DNA of 64,000 bases, from the NCBI GenBank assembly GCA_030549495.1, contig JAUIRK010000058.1, positions 355,501 to 419,500 of the forward strand, given 5' to 3'. This document shows positions 20,470 through 31,979 of this stretch, piece by piece. This stretch comes from Nectonema munidae. Its lineage: Eukaryota; Nematomorpha; Nectonematoida; Nectonematidae. The number at the start of each line of letters is the position of its first letter. The stretch's first letter is position 1. The notes under the pieces were generated by a model. That model saw only the letters and a list, made by a program, of their open reading frames with translations, searched no databases and was not told the origin of the DNA. The position numbers were made by a program, and so were the translations under genes.

Positions 20470-23082
20470 TCAAGCTTGGCATAATTGTGGGCAATGCTTA
20501 TGTGTCCTTAGTTTTTCTATAAACTTTTTATTTAATTTCTCCAACCTTTTCTGGAACCAAGAAAAGGAGGTCCTTTCTTTTGCTATGAAACTATTTATTT
20601 TGCTATGAACTATTGCTTTCTTCGGCTATGAGCAATAGTGAAAGAGTTGCCATAAACAGTCCTAAAAAGTTTATACACGAGGTCGTCTATTTTGTTGGTC
20701 CAAGTTGAGGAAGGCATCCCAAAATGGAGTTTCCATAAGTCAATTTCGGCATTGTTAGGATTTTAATGACCTTGCCTACCACCGTGGAATTGACACCATG
20801 GTCTTTAAGACATCCATATAGCGCTAGATCCTTCTTCCCCTATTTTATCTTTTCGTGAGCTTCACGATGAAAACTAAATCCTGCATCCCAATTGATTCCT
20901 AGATATTTTAGGTGGCGAACTCGGGGAATATTCCCTATAGTTGGCGGGTTATTTTTGGGACAATTAGCGCCAAAGATGATGAACTTGCATTTAGAGTAAT
21001 TCACCTTAAGGTTCCATCCAGTGAAATACCCCCCTAATATGGTATTTACGTCCGTAAGGTGTTTGCAAATACGCGCAACACGCTTAGCGGAGTAATATAC
21101 ACATATGTCATTTGCGAAACTGATTATCCTAGCATAGATTGACTTATTGAAAGAGTCCCTAATATCAGATATGTAGATGTTGAACAGAAGAGGGCTTAGA
21201 GGTGAACCTTGGGGGACCCCGCGGCCTAGGCTTATTCTCTTTGAAAATTTGTTATTTATTCTGATCTGGAATGAGCGTCGAGAAAGGAAACTGTGAACTA
21301 CCTTGAAGATGCATGATGGCACAACATGCTACTAAGTTTGAGCGGCAAACCCTCATGCCAGACCGTATCAAAAGCCTTCTCCAGGTCGTAAGATATCATC
21401 CCTACGTAGAGGCCATCATTTAAGCTTTTAGCAACATCATGATGCAAGGTAAGCAGAGCATGATTTGTTGATAAACCTTTTTGGAATCCAAACTGTTCTT
21501 TTGGGATTATTGCATGCTCCTTGCACCAAGCATCGAGTACTCCAAAAATTAATTTGTCATACACTTTGCTCAGGCAAGGGAGAAGACTGATAGGCCGTAG
21601 GTCACTCGGTTTGCCGCTCTTCTTGCCAGCCTTTGGCACACAAATAAGTATAGCCCTTTTATAGCAGTTTGGGTAAAACCCATCTTTTATAAAAGAGTTA
21701 TATATTGCCACCAAGACGTCCCTAAACCTAGGGGGAAGATTCTTAATGAATAGATTACTAACTTCATCCCATCCCGCCGCTTTCCTAGCTTTAAGCTTTT
21801 TAATGATTTGAACCAGGTCCTCTAGGATGAAGTTAGTGTCGTTCGTCGCAGGTAAACGCCTAAAAACTCAATTTCAGAGTTAAAATTTTTCGGACCTGGA
21901 TTTGTCCTATACACATCTTCGTAATAATCAGCAAGCAGTGCACATTTATCTTCCGCCTCAATGGCTGTTCGGTTATTCCAAGTGACCGACGTTGGACCTT
22001 TGCAGCCAGGCTTCAGCCCTCTAACCAGGTTCCAGAACTTCGAAGAGCCCTGTAGCGGGTTAGAGGCTTTTGTGATGCTTGTGACTTTCCTAGATGTGGT
22101 TTCGCCGAGCTTTTTCCTAATGAGTTTTTGTAATCGATTGATGAGATTCTTTGTCTCGGCGTCCCTAGTGTGAATGTATTTTCTATAGAGAGCTCGTTTT
22201 TCCTTGATAAGTAAAGGACATTCTTCGGAATTGGATTTTAGTATTTTCTAACCTCCTTCAAGGGAACTGCCTCTCGTGCCGCGGAGAGAATAGCATCGTT
22301 GACACACTCCGTGAGTTCCTCAGGAGGTTTTACTCCTATGCACATCATGACCCGCAGGGCTGAATCATTTAGTAGCGACCTAAACCTATCCCAGTTGGCT
22401 TGGCTGAAGACCCACCTCTTCACTAAATTTCCCTTGTCAGCCCTGAATTGTGGACCTAAAGAAACTGTGACCAACAAGGGCTTGTGATCAGATACACAGC
22501 AATCCTGGATAACCACTATTGAGGCTAGAAGTGGTCTTAGATTAAAAGACATGATTGCAAGGTCTAACACATTCTTTTCACGAGTCGGTGTTGGATCATT
22601 AGCGATAAACGCATACGAATCCTCTACCAACTTGAGTAAGTCGGTGCCAGCCGCGCTATTGGTTTCACTAAACAGTCTAGTGTGGTGAGCGTTTAGGTCA
22701 CCTATTAGTAGCACCTTATCGGAGGAGCGAAGATATCTTTCAATAAATTCGTAGTCCAACAGAGGGTTACTAGGCGGGTTGTCAGCACAACTAAATGTCC
22801 AGCTCTGGCGAGATCAAGCTTCAGGGCCATCGAGCCTCCAGAGTCACTTATCGTGAAACTGGAAACCTTTAACCCCTCTCGCACACCCATCGCTAGACCT
22901 CGCGAGTGGCTTGTTCCAGGATGACCAAATGTCCTATATCCGAGGATGTGGATGGAATACTTGGCTTGAGATTTGACTTCATTCAGAGAGAAGACATCTA
23001 TATTATTTTCGGTAAGGAGCTCAATTAGAGCACTACGTTTCTTAGCCAAGCCGTTGATGTTGAAGTGTAAAAATTTGAGCAT
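20470..23082 (-). pseudogene. LINE ORF2, endonuclease and reverse transcriptase
   Basis: It starts with ATG at 23082 (LKFLHFNINGLAKKR), an apurinic-endonuclease-type N-terminus. After a frame change the endonuclease continues at 22759-22238 with GDLNAHH and SDHKPL. RT pieces follow at 21714-21298 (LRPISLLPCLSKVYDKLI, then YDLEKAFDTVWH) and 21322-20840 (GVPQGSPLSPLLF). The active-site box reads SFANDICVYYS: the expected FADD is FAND, which alone would abolish catalysis. The spacer 22237-21715 is frame-broken. The enzyme would nick the target DNA and reverse-transcribe element RNA (target-primed reverse transcription). Confidence 0.8.
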
Positions 23083-23107
23083 TACAGATTGGCACTACAC
23101 TATCCTA

Positions 23108-23959
23108 TTTACTGACACTCTAGTAGGAGATCCGCAGCCACTGCGCTCACCATTTTCTCCAACTGTTCTTTGAACAGTCGTGATTTGAAAATAGGGGGCG
23201 CTATTTTTAAAATGGCATCCTCAGAGAAGGAGTGCTCATTTACTATATGTGCCTTGGGTAATACGGAACTAGTTACAACTTGGGAGTAAGAGGTACTAGT
23301 TAATACTGGGTTAGATGGAATGTACGGTGTTGGTTTGTATACCTGAGCTGGCTTTACCTTTGTTGTTACCTTGAGAGTTTTCTTAGGAGCTACCTGAGTT
23401 CTTTTTGTTGAAGAGCGGCCAGTTTTATTGGGCAGTTATTGTAGGGTCCCTCACCCCCACACAAATAACATTTGACGTTCTTAGGAGTTGCTGACTTGCA
23501 CGTTCGACGGTCGTGCTCGCCTCCGCAGATTAGACAACATTCTCTGTTTGGGCAAGCAGCCGACACGTGGCCTAGTTTCTGACATTTGTGGCATTGCAAT
23601 GCTTTAGGCTTGGGTAGGAACTCATCGCAGGCGAATTTCAGACCTAGTATTAACAGTCCGTTTTTGGTCAGCTGATCAACAGCTGCCTTGTTCTCAAGGT
23701 TCACTTTTAGGCAAGATCCCCTTGTCATATTTTTAAACGGTGGTTCCAAAGTGTTAGAAAATCCTAGATCTTTAACTGCCGCCGATACGTCTGGTGCATC
23801 TTGCATGGTTAAGCCCTTGATGACAATAGCACAGGCTTTAGCTCTAGGCACATAACCCTTGACAAAAGGCCACTGGGGAAATGGTTGAAGTAACGCTTCC
23901 TTAGAAACGTTATCCTCCACCAAGACCTTAATTAAGTTCACCTTAGCCAACTTGAACAT
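23108..23959 (-). pseudogene. LINE ORF1, gag-like nucleic-acid-binding protein
   Basis: From an ATG at 23959 the first 189 codons are open to 23390. They contain a CCHC knuckle CHKCQKLGHVSAAC (C-x2-C-x4-H-x4-C), a second CLICGGEHDRRTC, and a third degenerate CYLCGGEG. The frame then shifts within the third knuckle, and reading continues in another frame (QVAPKKTLKVTTKVK ...) to a stop just before ORF2. Jockey-type ORF1 proteins bind element RNA and form ribonucleoprotein particles. The knuckle spacing is the main evidence. The single frame break makes it a pseudogene as assembled. Confidence 0.75.
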
Positions 23960-24465
23960 TGACTATCTTAAGTTTAGGCTTCTGGGCCAAAATCGCCTTG
24001 TATGTGCCTAATTTACTACCCAAGTTAGGCATGTTTTTCAAGAAAACTGTCTAATTTGGGTTCCTAGATTGTTGAATTGTGTTTATTGGTGGTGAGGGTC
24101 TCTTGCTTCTAAGATGAGAAAAGGATGAGGAAATGTTGAGTAAGCAGGAAAGAGAGAGTGAGCAGTAAAGAGAAAGAGAACAGCAAAAACGTGTGATGAA
24201 ATAGGATGGTGAATAACGGAAGCGCAAAGCGAAAAAGTGCCATATTGAAGCAATGGATTATTATTATATAGCTTTCACCCATCGTCTGTAAAATATGTTC
24301 GATAGGAATTTCAGAGCAGCTTGGCATGATGTTTGATTGATTCGAAAGTCTCCATTCTTCATACATAGATATCATGATCATCATACATGTTTTATAAACA
24401 AGCAGCAAGTCTTACTTATAGAAAATTATTGGGGGAAAAACCGGATGTGCGCCCCTGTTATGTAG

Positions 24466-25778
24466 ATCAAGTAGCAATGGAAGCTATTACTGAGCAGAGA
24501 ACCCAGATAGACTGTAAATACCGGAAAAATGATGACGATCATAACCGAAAAGGCAAACGCCACAAAAAATTCCTAACTATACGGCTTTGACAAAATTTTA
24601 ACAAATATTTATTAAAAATTGAGTGATGTAACGATTCCAGTCTTTATGAGCGATGCCGATTGTGAACTGATAGGCGATACTTGAATAAATTTCACTATAT
24701 TGACTACATCACTTTTTACTTACTTAAGAACATCAAAATTTTCTATTACAAATTACAATATATCATCATTTAAGGGGCATAGCTTTATTCAATGAAGAAA
24801 TAAAATACCTTGTTCATGTAAAATTTGTTATTCTCAAATTAGGATGTAAAAACGCAAGTTTTTCTCTAGTGCTTCCTTCTAAACTTAAAGAAGCTAGATA
24901 AGAAAGCATTGTATAGCAAAGATAAAATCGTAGCGAATTCCAGTATTTATTATAAGCTAATTTTGGCACGCCACGCATCATATGTCACCTTTGAATGCGA
25001 ATACGCGTGCGATCATAATTAGGGTTGCGGCCTGTTGTAAAGTAAGAAATAAATTTATTTGAAGAAAAGTAGGCTTTACTTTCAACGAAGATAAAGAAAT
25101 GTGAAGGCTTATATACTATTGAAATAGAGTGATTGTGGTTAGAGGGTTAGTTGTAAATTGCCAGTGAATTGTGAGCTTTAAATCTATGTTGTGAGGCACC
25201 ACTTTATCTACAACATTCCAATTATGTTGTGAGACACTTTATTTACAACACGGCCGTGGACTTGAGAACCTATGTCTTAGACTAGCACACATTTATGTTT
25301 TTTTACAGCAAAAAGAAAGCAAATGAGTGTCATTTTACTCTGCCTGTTCGGCTCAAGAAATGAGCGAATAATAAAAAAGTGGGCATGCTAATGGCGCTCA
25401 AATCGGTACAACACTAGCGCTTAGCACAACGGATAAACTTTTGCGGATTCATAAACGCAAAAAAGGAACAAAATTGAACTCTATCGATCTTTTATGATTT
25501 TTGGGGAACTCTATTGAGATTTAGTATGGAATATATTGCATGATCAAATGTCTATCACAATTTCATCTGTAGTTCGTTCACATGCAATTGCGACGACGAT
25601 TCGCGCTTTTTCACAAAGACAAAAAAATACGAAAGGAAATGTAACAAACAGGCATATTTATAAAATAAATAAGAATTTTTAAATAAAATAAAAAAGATTT
25701 TTTAAATAAAATAAAAAAGATTTTGGCACATCTTGTAAAATTGAGAAGACGGTATTAAGGATTTGGGGTTTGTTTGGA
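24466..25778. other. intergenic 3' of the PAPS transporter
   Basis: AT-rich sequence, no supported exon. It includes the stretch just downstream of the minus-strand transporter stop; no AATAAA in the right orientation was identified. Confidence 0.35.
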
Positions 25779-26981
25779 TCAAGGGTTGACTAGCTTTGTG
25801 AAAAGAACTTTCTCCATGCTCCTTCTATACTGAACAAAAGCTTTGAAAAAGAGAGCAAAAAAAGTTATACTGACTCCAACAATGCCTAAAGCATTTATAT
25901 GGTGGTGGTAGAGGATGCAGGAAATGACGATGGATATGCTTTGTCGCGTGATCATGATGATTGTGAAGATGACGGGACCAAAGGCAGCTATCGTGTAAAA
26001 TATGAAGAACTGGCCAATGGTCGAAAAGGTGGCCAACAAGACCAAATTCAAAAGGAAAACGGGGTGCTTCAGTGAAAAAGATATGGAATATGCGAATGAT
26101 GATTGCTCTAGAAGAGATGTTAGTGTGAGTAGGGTGGAGAAGAAGTTGGAGCCAGACATGAGTTGCATAGGAGAGATAGAGTGGGTGGAGAAGAGTCTGG
26201 ACTGCCAGTTAGACGTGAATGAGTCAATTGATATATAGAGAAGCATTAGGAACATGCCGAATAATAGCGTTTCGTTTGCAGAAACATTTGATACGCGATC
26301 AAAAGGTGAGCCAGAGAGAATAAAGATGGAAATTCCCGAGGAAAGCACGATGGCAATTAAGTAGTCTGTTAGAAAAAAGCGCTTGCCCGTGATAAAATAG
26401 GACATCAGCATTACGGGAATCATTTTGGAAGATTTGAAAAGAACTTGAGTGGGAAAAGTTACAAATTTTAATGCTTCAAATTGACACCATGAACTTGAAA
26501 CATTAGAAAGAGCTGAAGGAAAATACTTGTAGAAAGGACAACAACCTTTGGTTCCATATTCGAAAGCGTAAACATAAAATGAAGAAACGATAAAAGAAGA
26601 TAGACGATTACAAAATACTAAAAACTGAGAGTCGGAAAATAAATCTCCATTAAAAGGATTCGTCATAATTCGTTCTTGAATGATGCCCCATGTAACGTAT
26701 GAAGCTTGAATACCGGCAAAGCAAAACGAAAATTTTAGAGTTTGTTTGAGAAAGGAATTCTTCGACTTTTTACAGAATGAGGCAGTTTTTATCGTCTCAT
26801 TTTCTAGGTCTAAAGCTAAAAACCTGGCCAAAAAAGGAGCAGAAGATGGAGTAGAAGAATATCTGCGCTGGTAGTAGAAAACAAGAAGAAATAATGGAAG
26901 CCCAATTGTAGAATAGGATATGAGATTAAGTAATAATGAATAAAAAGAAACAATTTGTCTTTCACCAGCATTATCTTGCAT
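25779..26981 (-). CDS. SLC35B2: PAPS transporter 1 (SLC35B2-like), intronless
   Basis: This 400-residue multipass protein matches the Golgi 3'-phosphoadenosine 5'-phosphosulfate (PAPS) transporter, which imports the sulfate donor into the Golgi lumen for sulfation of glycosaminoglycans and proteins. Family signatures run in order: SYVTWGIIQERIMT (about 94), SNVSSSWCQFEALKF (about 159), FPTQVLFKSSKMIPVMLM (about 176), SFTSNWQ (about 254), and GPVIFTIIMITRQS (about 335), the last close to human FTIIMTLRQ. About ten hydrophobic segments are visible. Length is close to human SLC35B2 (432). I chose the ATG at 26981; ten further codons upstream are open but begin with GTG and follow an in-frame stop. 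The whole reading frame is one exon. SLC35B3 is the main alternative, but the N-terminal and WCQFEALKF segments favour SLC35B2. Confidence 0.93.
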   Translation of the reverse strand: MQDNAGERQIVSFYSLLLNLISYSTIGLPLFLLVFYYQRRYSSTPSSAPFLARFLALDLENETIKTASFCKKSKNSFLKQTLKFSFCFAGIQASYVTWGIIQERIMTNPFNGDLFSDSQFLVFCNRLSSFIVSSFYVYAFEYGTKGCCPFYKYFPSALSNVSSSWCQFEALKFVTFPTQVLFKSSKMIPVMLMSYFITGKRFFLTDYLIAIVLSSGISIFILSGSPFDRVSNVSANETLLFGMFLMLLYISIDSFTSNWQSRLFSTHSISPMQLMSGSNFFSTLLTLTSLLEQSSFAYSISFSLKHPVFLLNLVLLATFSTIGQFFIFYTIAAFGPVIFTIIMITRQSISIVISCILYHHHINALGIVGVSITFFALFFKAFVQYRRSMEKVLFTKLVNP

Positions 26982-27924
26982 GTTAGAAAATGCGCCTTTT
27001 TTTACATACACTCAAAAGTATCACATGAATCCAGTCACACAATGACTTGCTGAAGAAAAAGGCATTTATTTGAGTTCTTCTAAATATAAAGATAAAATAT
27101 AATTTCATACTGCACCAATGATGGGCTGAGCCAGAGTAAGAGAGAGTATATTTTTTAAGAAGTATGGAATTTGCGGTTGGTTAGATTAGCTATTATGATA
27201 TCCTCATCCTCTAAAAAAAAATAATTCTGACATCCGCATCCGCTAGGATGCCAAATTTGATACCCGCATCTGCATCTACGGATACAAAAAATTTTACATC
27301 CGATCCATCTCTACTCCATGGTTTGAGCTTGGAAATTGCTATCGCATCTGATGGATACGAATGTTGATGCTGTCTTTTCAAAACTTTTTTAAAAGTAAAA
27401 CACAAAAAGTTCAATTCAAGAAAACCTTGAAAGTAGTTAGTTAACTAGAGCTCACGGTCCAATATAAGATTTCAGAGCGATGAGGTACGCATAGATGTAG
27501 AACGTATTACGGTTTAATGTGCGAAAAAAAATAGTATTTATATTTGATATAACAAATTAAAATTTTGAAAATCTAGGAAACAGAAAGAGAAAACCTACAA
27601 TTTCTCTTTTTTTGACTGTTTTCCTTGATTATAATATCTAGTTTTTCATGTATTTTTTCAAGATTCGTATATTTTCACTTCTCGTTTCAAAACATTACTA
27701 AAATTAGTTTGCGACACGCGACTATTCATAAAAAAAATTTTAAGGTATAGCAAATAGCAAATTTGGAATAAAAACAAATTATATCACTACTAAGAAGCGG
27801 ATAAAATTTATAGGATTTACATTTGTTGTTTGGATTTTAGTTCCATATTTAATAAATAAAGAAAAATCGAGTTAAAAATTGAATGGATTAAAATAGAATG
27901 TAGTAGCATGCGAGGACTAATTAA
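26982..27924. other. upstream region of PAPS transporter, no gene seen
   Basis: AT-rich. It may contain the promoter or a 5' non-coding exon of the minus-strand transporter. Around 27215-27370 there is a degenerate CATCYG(A)-rich repeat (catccgcatccgctag, catctgcatctacgg). Confidence 0.35.
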
Positions 27925-28049
27925 CCCATTAAGTCCAATGCTCCAACTGAATAAAAGTATAAATTTCATCTTCGTCTGCTTTTTTCAATGACTTTGAATA
28001 TAAATCGTCTGCTTTTTTTTTAGATATCGTCTGATTTCTATGGTATGGG
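27925..28049. mobile_element. TTAA-flanked piggyBac-like MITE, diverged copy
   Basis: TTAA-CCCATTAAGTCCAATG ... TATGGG-TTAA (TTAA at 27921-27924 and 28050-28053), with the shared core cttcgtctgcttttttcaat. The family is the same as at 16367. Confidence 0.75.
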
Positions 28050-28053
28050 TTAA

Positions 28054-28629
28054 CACCAGAAAACATTTGAAAAAACGTATGCTTCTTATTCGCTATTTCT
28101 CCTCAGTCCTCCACTAAAAATGTTTATTGTTATAATGTATATATTATAATATGAATATGTTGTTGGATGAAGCTGAATATCAATCAATAAACAAAAAGAC
28201 CCAAAGAGCAAGACTAACAAATTGATCATCTGCTGCTATGAATGACGTTTTACACGCGACTTACGCTAAATTTATGTTACGAACTTCCTGCAATGTTTGG
28301 ATACACTTGTGATGAAACGTTGAAAGAAAATTCCACCACAATTATGCTCGTGATCGCTTTCTTCAATCCATTGGATATCATCATCTTTCCAAAGCAAGGC
28401 GCAGACTTGTTTGGCTTAGGCTTACCATATTACTTTCCTTGTTTTAAAATTGGTTGCTAGAATGCGTTTTTGAAATATAATTTTTTCATTCATTCCCACT
28501 TCATTGATATAATAATGCGATTTTGATCTATATTTAATTATAAGCAGTAATGTAGCCAGTAAATTGAACAAGAGCCCATACATTTTTCAGCGGGGCAAAT
28601 ATTTTTATAGCATTTTAACTGGTGTCTGG
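28054..28629. other. intergenic with an unassigned GC-richer stretch
   Basis: The part at 28226-28460 is less AT-rich and open on + for 72 codons from an ATG at 28242 (ends ...GLPYYFPCFKIGC). No splice sites or family support it, and the minus strand is also partly open. It may be a decayed fragment. Confidence 0.25.
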
Positions 28630-28765
28630 TCAAAACGGCTGAAAACAAAAACGACCGAAACCAAAACGGCCAAAAACCAAAACGGCTGAAAACCGAAACG
28701 GCCGAAAACCGAAACGGCCGAAAACCAAAACGGCCAAGAACGGAAACGATCTAAAACAACGCGCA
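28630..28765. repeat. short tandem repeat, ACGGCCGAAAACCAAA type
   Basis: About eight imperfect tandem copies of a 15-16 bp unit near AAAACGGCCGAAAACC, preceded by GGTGTCTGGTCAAAACGG. Such arrays often sit at the ends of foldback-type transposons; no partner end was found. Confidence 0.7.
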
Positions 28766-28984
28766 AAACCTTAAAAAGTGTTTAACTAAAAAGTTGGATA
28801 ATTTTATGGAATTGAAAAGTGCTATATATTATTTTGTTACCAGAAATGGAATAACTCACTACTTTTTTCAAAACATGCCTGTTTCAATTTTGCTCATTTT
28901 TTACGTTACTAAAATTATTTGTTTTCATTTTTCTGTTGAGCAAAAAAATCTACTGGGTATAATTAATGCTCTTAAGTAAAAAAA

Positions 28985-29265
28985 AATTGTTGTAAAAACA
29001 AAAACTAAAAAGAAGGCAGCTTGTCTTAAGAAAACAAATTAATATAATAGGTATAGTAAAGAAAAAAGAAAGGAAAACACTCTTACTAAAAAGGAAAAGA
29101 AGGTAGCGTGTCTTAAGAAAGCAAATTTATATAATAGTTACGGGAAGGACTCTTACTAAAAAGGGTATGGCAATGAAGGAATAATATTAAAAATTATGCC
29201 AGAAGAAAAGTATTTGTTGAAAAGTTTAGAGCAAAAGTCAAAGTTCGAGAAATCAAAGCTAGGAG
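28985..29265 (+). repeat. two diverged copies of a roughly 95-bp repeat
   Basis: AGAAGGCAGCTTGTCTTAAG ... CTCTTACTAAAAAGG is repeated as AGAAGGTAGCGTGTCTTAAG ... CTCTTACTAAAAAGG (about 29010 and 29098). In one + frame both copies translate as a Lys-rich peptide repeat, followed by MPEEKYLLKSLEQKSKFEKS. It is probably the tail of an unidentified element. Confidence 0.45.
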
Positions 29266-30243
29266 AAAAAGTTTGATTTACAAGTCTTATTCGAATAATT
29301 TTCTCAAAAATTTTTCCTAAGAAAGGTAATAAAGTGATAGTTCTCCAATTAAAGAACTAAAGATTAGCCGAAGGCCCTTTGAGAATGAGAATAAGTTCAT
29401 CTTGTTTAAGGATAGAGGGAGAGTAGTAGAACATAGGTAAGCATTGAACAGGTGGATCAAGGCATCAAAAATGACTGGAAGCACAAGTTTTATTTGCATA
29501 TAGTTTATTTTATCAATCCCAGGTAAAGATTTAATTTTCAGGTTTTTGAAAATATTAGTGAGTTCAGCAGCCGTGACTGTAGGATAAGAGTCGAGAGTAA
29601 AATTAATTCCTGAATTAGTATTAGAAGATTGACAACGATGAGCTGACGAGAATAAAATATGTTGTACTTTCTGGGAATCATTAGTTACATTGAGCGTGTT
29701 GTGGTTGGGTAAGATTGGGCAAGAGAAAGGATTTGTGATCACCTGAGAGTTTTTATTCTATTCCAAATTGAATTGTATTCAAAGTTAAGAAATGATTGCC
29801 AAGATAACTTTTTAAAGTAGTTAATCTTGCATGAGTAAAAAGATTTTATAAACATATATCTAGAAAGATCCTCTTCTTTTTGGGCTTCGTCTGAATATTT
29901 TAGCAGCATGGCGAGGTTTTTGTCTAATTTTGTTAAGAGAAGGACATCAAAAATTATTTTTACAGGGAAAATTATAGGAAGAGTGAATTAACAAAATTTT
30001 TAAAGAGGTTAACTAAGTATTGAGTAAGCAAAAAAATTATTGCAAAATTTTGTTTTATAAAGTTCAAAAATTTTTCTTTTTTGAATAAACCCATTCTTTT
30101 AATGTCACTTGGAATAGAGGAAAAGAATAGTTCAACTTTAATAAAAATATAGTCTGAAAAAGTTAATTCATCGAGAATTTCCCAAGCCAAAACGTATTTT
30201 TTCATTTTATTGTTGCACAAAAAAAATCAATGTTAGAGGTTAG

Positions 30244-30441
30244 TGTAGGCATGTCCAGCAACAATTAATGCTGATTAGCGTGACCTTAATGGAAAGTACG
30301 CCTCTGATCAACAACACATCCTTTAATCGGCAGACCGCAAGCACACACCTAAACTGGTTTCGCGAGTATATAAGCCTCGCCTTTTACAACATATTATCAT
30401 ATCTCTTCTTCGCATTGCTTCCAATAAAGTGCTTTTCTACA
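30244..30441 (+). repeat. left LTR of the Gypsy-type fossil
   Basis: 198 bp, TGTAGGCATGTCCAGC ... GCTTTTCTACA, containing a TATATAAG promoter-like box and AATAAAG near the end. About six differences from the right LTR. Confidence 0.9.
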
Positions 30442-31782
30442 TGGCGCAGTCAGTAGGATACAATCAAGAGATGGAAAGAATTCTATCCTTACTAGAAAAA
30501 TCTCAAGAGCAGATTAAGGAGCAAATGCAAGTCATAACTACTCTGACAGAAGACCAACGTCAAGCAGGGCACAATAAAAGCCAACAGGATGACAAGAAGT
30601 ACCTTCACAAGCCAGAAAGACCCATCATAGAAGGTAGTCTTTCTGACAATGATTGGCTCATTTTCCTGGACGAATGGCAGCGATTCAAACATATGTCCCA
30701 CCTTAAAGACAAAGAAGAGATAAAGATGCAGCTTCGTGGGTGCTGATCCAGAGAGGTTAACAGGTTTTTGTTTGAGTTTGTGGGTAAAACCTTAAATTCT
30801 AATGTTTTGACCGAAGAACAACTTTTGAGCCACATTAAAGCCATTGCGGTTAAAACTGTTCACGTAGACGTTCATAGAGTAAACTTTTTTAAAATGTACC
30901 AGGGGAAGGGGAGAATATAACCCAGTTTGTAGCTAGACTAAATGCCGCAGCTTCACAATGTTCCTTTACAATCCCTTGCAGGAACAGTGAATGCGGGGCT
31001 ATTTGCTACTCTAAAGAAATGGTTGGTTCCCAAATGATAATAGGTCTACACAATAGCGATATACAGTCACGGGTATTATCTGAGGCAGGCCATGATAGTT
31101 TTGAAGAAACTAAATAGAATCATAAATCTCGAAGCAAGTAACGACGCCTTGCCCCAACTTTACAGCGTTATGACGCTCCCGTCCCAATCCAAAGCACAAG
31201 CAGCCATTTCCCAATACAAGCAAACGAAAAACCAATCCAAACAAAGAAGAAGCAAAATATCAACAAAGAAAAAAAAGTGTTGGTTCTGTGGCAAGGAGCG
31301 GCACAAAAGAGAAAATTGTCCAGCCTGGGGAGCAAAATGCAATAACTGTGGCAACTCAATCATTTCAAATCAGTGTGCAGACAACTAATCGCATCAGATT
31401 GCAAAGATAATAGCACTGCCGACGACTCCTCAACATCTTCAGGCATTTTCCTAGCACTCCAAATGCAAACAGGAAAGAAACCTACGGAATGTGGAACTCA
31501 TAAACGTTTTTATCATCTCAAGTGGACCAAAAAAGGCTTCAAAGAAACCATGCCGGAACCCCAACCCATAATCGAGATCAAGGTAGCAATAATAGAGACG
31601 GAGCACAAAAGACATCGAAGAAGCCGAAGTACATCACTATAGTTATCCTGAATCACCAAAACACACGGAAAACACTGGCGTGTTAGAAGAACCCTTACAA
31701 CGTAGGGCAACAAGAATAAGAAGAAAGCCTGAATATCTCACAATCGACCCAAAAGCTAAAACCTACGAAAAAGAAAGGGGCG

Positions 31783-31979
31783 TGTAAGATGTCCAGCAAC
31801 AAGTAATGCTGATTAGCGTGACCTTAATGGAAAGTACGCCTCTGAGCAACAACACATCCTTTAATCGGCACACCGCAAGCACACACCTAAACTGGTTTCG
31901 CGAGTATATAAGCCTCGCCTTTTACAACATATTATTATATCTCTTCTTCGCATTGCTTCCAATAAAGTGCTTTTCTACA
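31783..31979 (+). repeat. right LTR of the Gypsy-type fossil
   Basis: 197 bp direct repeat of 30244-30441, starting TGTAAGATGTCCAGC and ending CTTTTCTACA, preceded by a purine-rich tract (AAAGAAAGGGG). Confidence 0.9.

Larger units (their letters stand above)
19540..24060 (-). mobile_element. Jockey-like non-LTR retrotransposon (LINE)
   Basis: A large LINE on the minus strand with ORF1 (gag-like, three zinc knuckles) from 23959 and ORF2 (endonuclease then reverse transcriptase) from 23082 to about 20470. It is markedly less AT-rich than its surroundings. ORF1, then endonuclease, then RT with a GVPQGSPLSPLLF box is the Jockey-clade layout. ORF2 has at least two frame breaks and an altered RT active site. 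The 3' boundary is uncertain (somewhere 19.5-20.4 kb), as is the 5' end (about 24.06 kb). It lies inside the hAT-type composite. Confidence 0.8.
16935..24457. mobile_element. 7.5-kb hAT-type composite element with perfect TIR and TSD
   Basis: The left end CAGGGGCGCACATCC (16935-16949) and right end GGATGTGCGCCCCTG (24443-24457) are perfect 15-bp inverted repeats. The identical 8-bp sequence TTATGTAG precedes and follows them (16927-16934 and 24458-24465), the hallmark of hAT insertion. Just inside both ends lies AAAATTATTGGGGG in direct orientation. No hAT transposase is recognised inside. The interior is two GGTC-ended elements (17050-17987 and 19018-19387), a possible SINE and a Jockey-like LINE. 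So it appears to be a non-autonomous hAT that later received several insertions. Confidence 0.8.

Noticed and set aside
24387-24590. 67-codon open frame
   Set aside because: It runs across the right end of the hAT-type composite and its TSD, so it is fortuitous.
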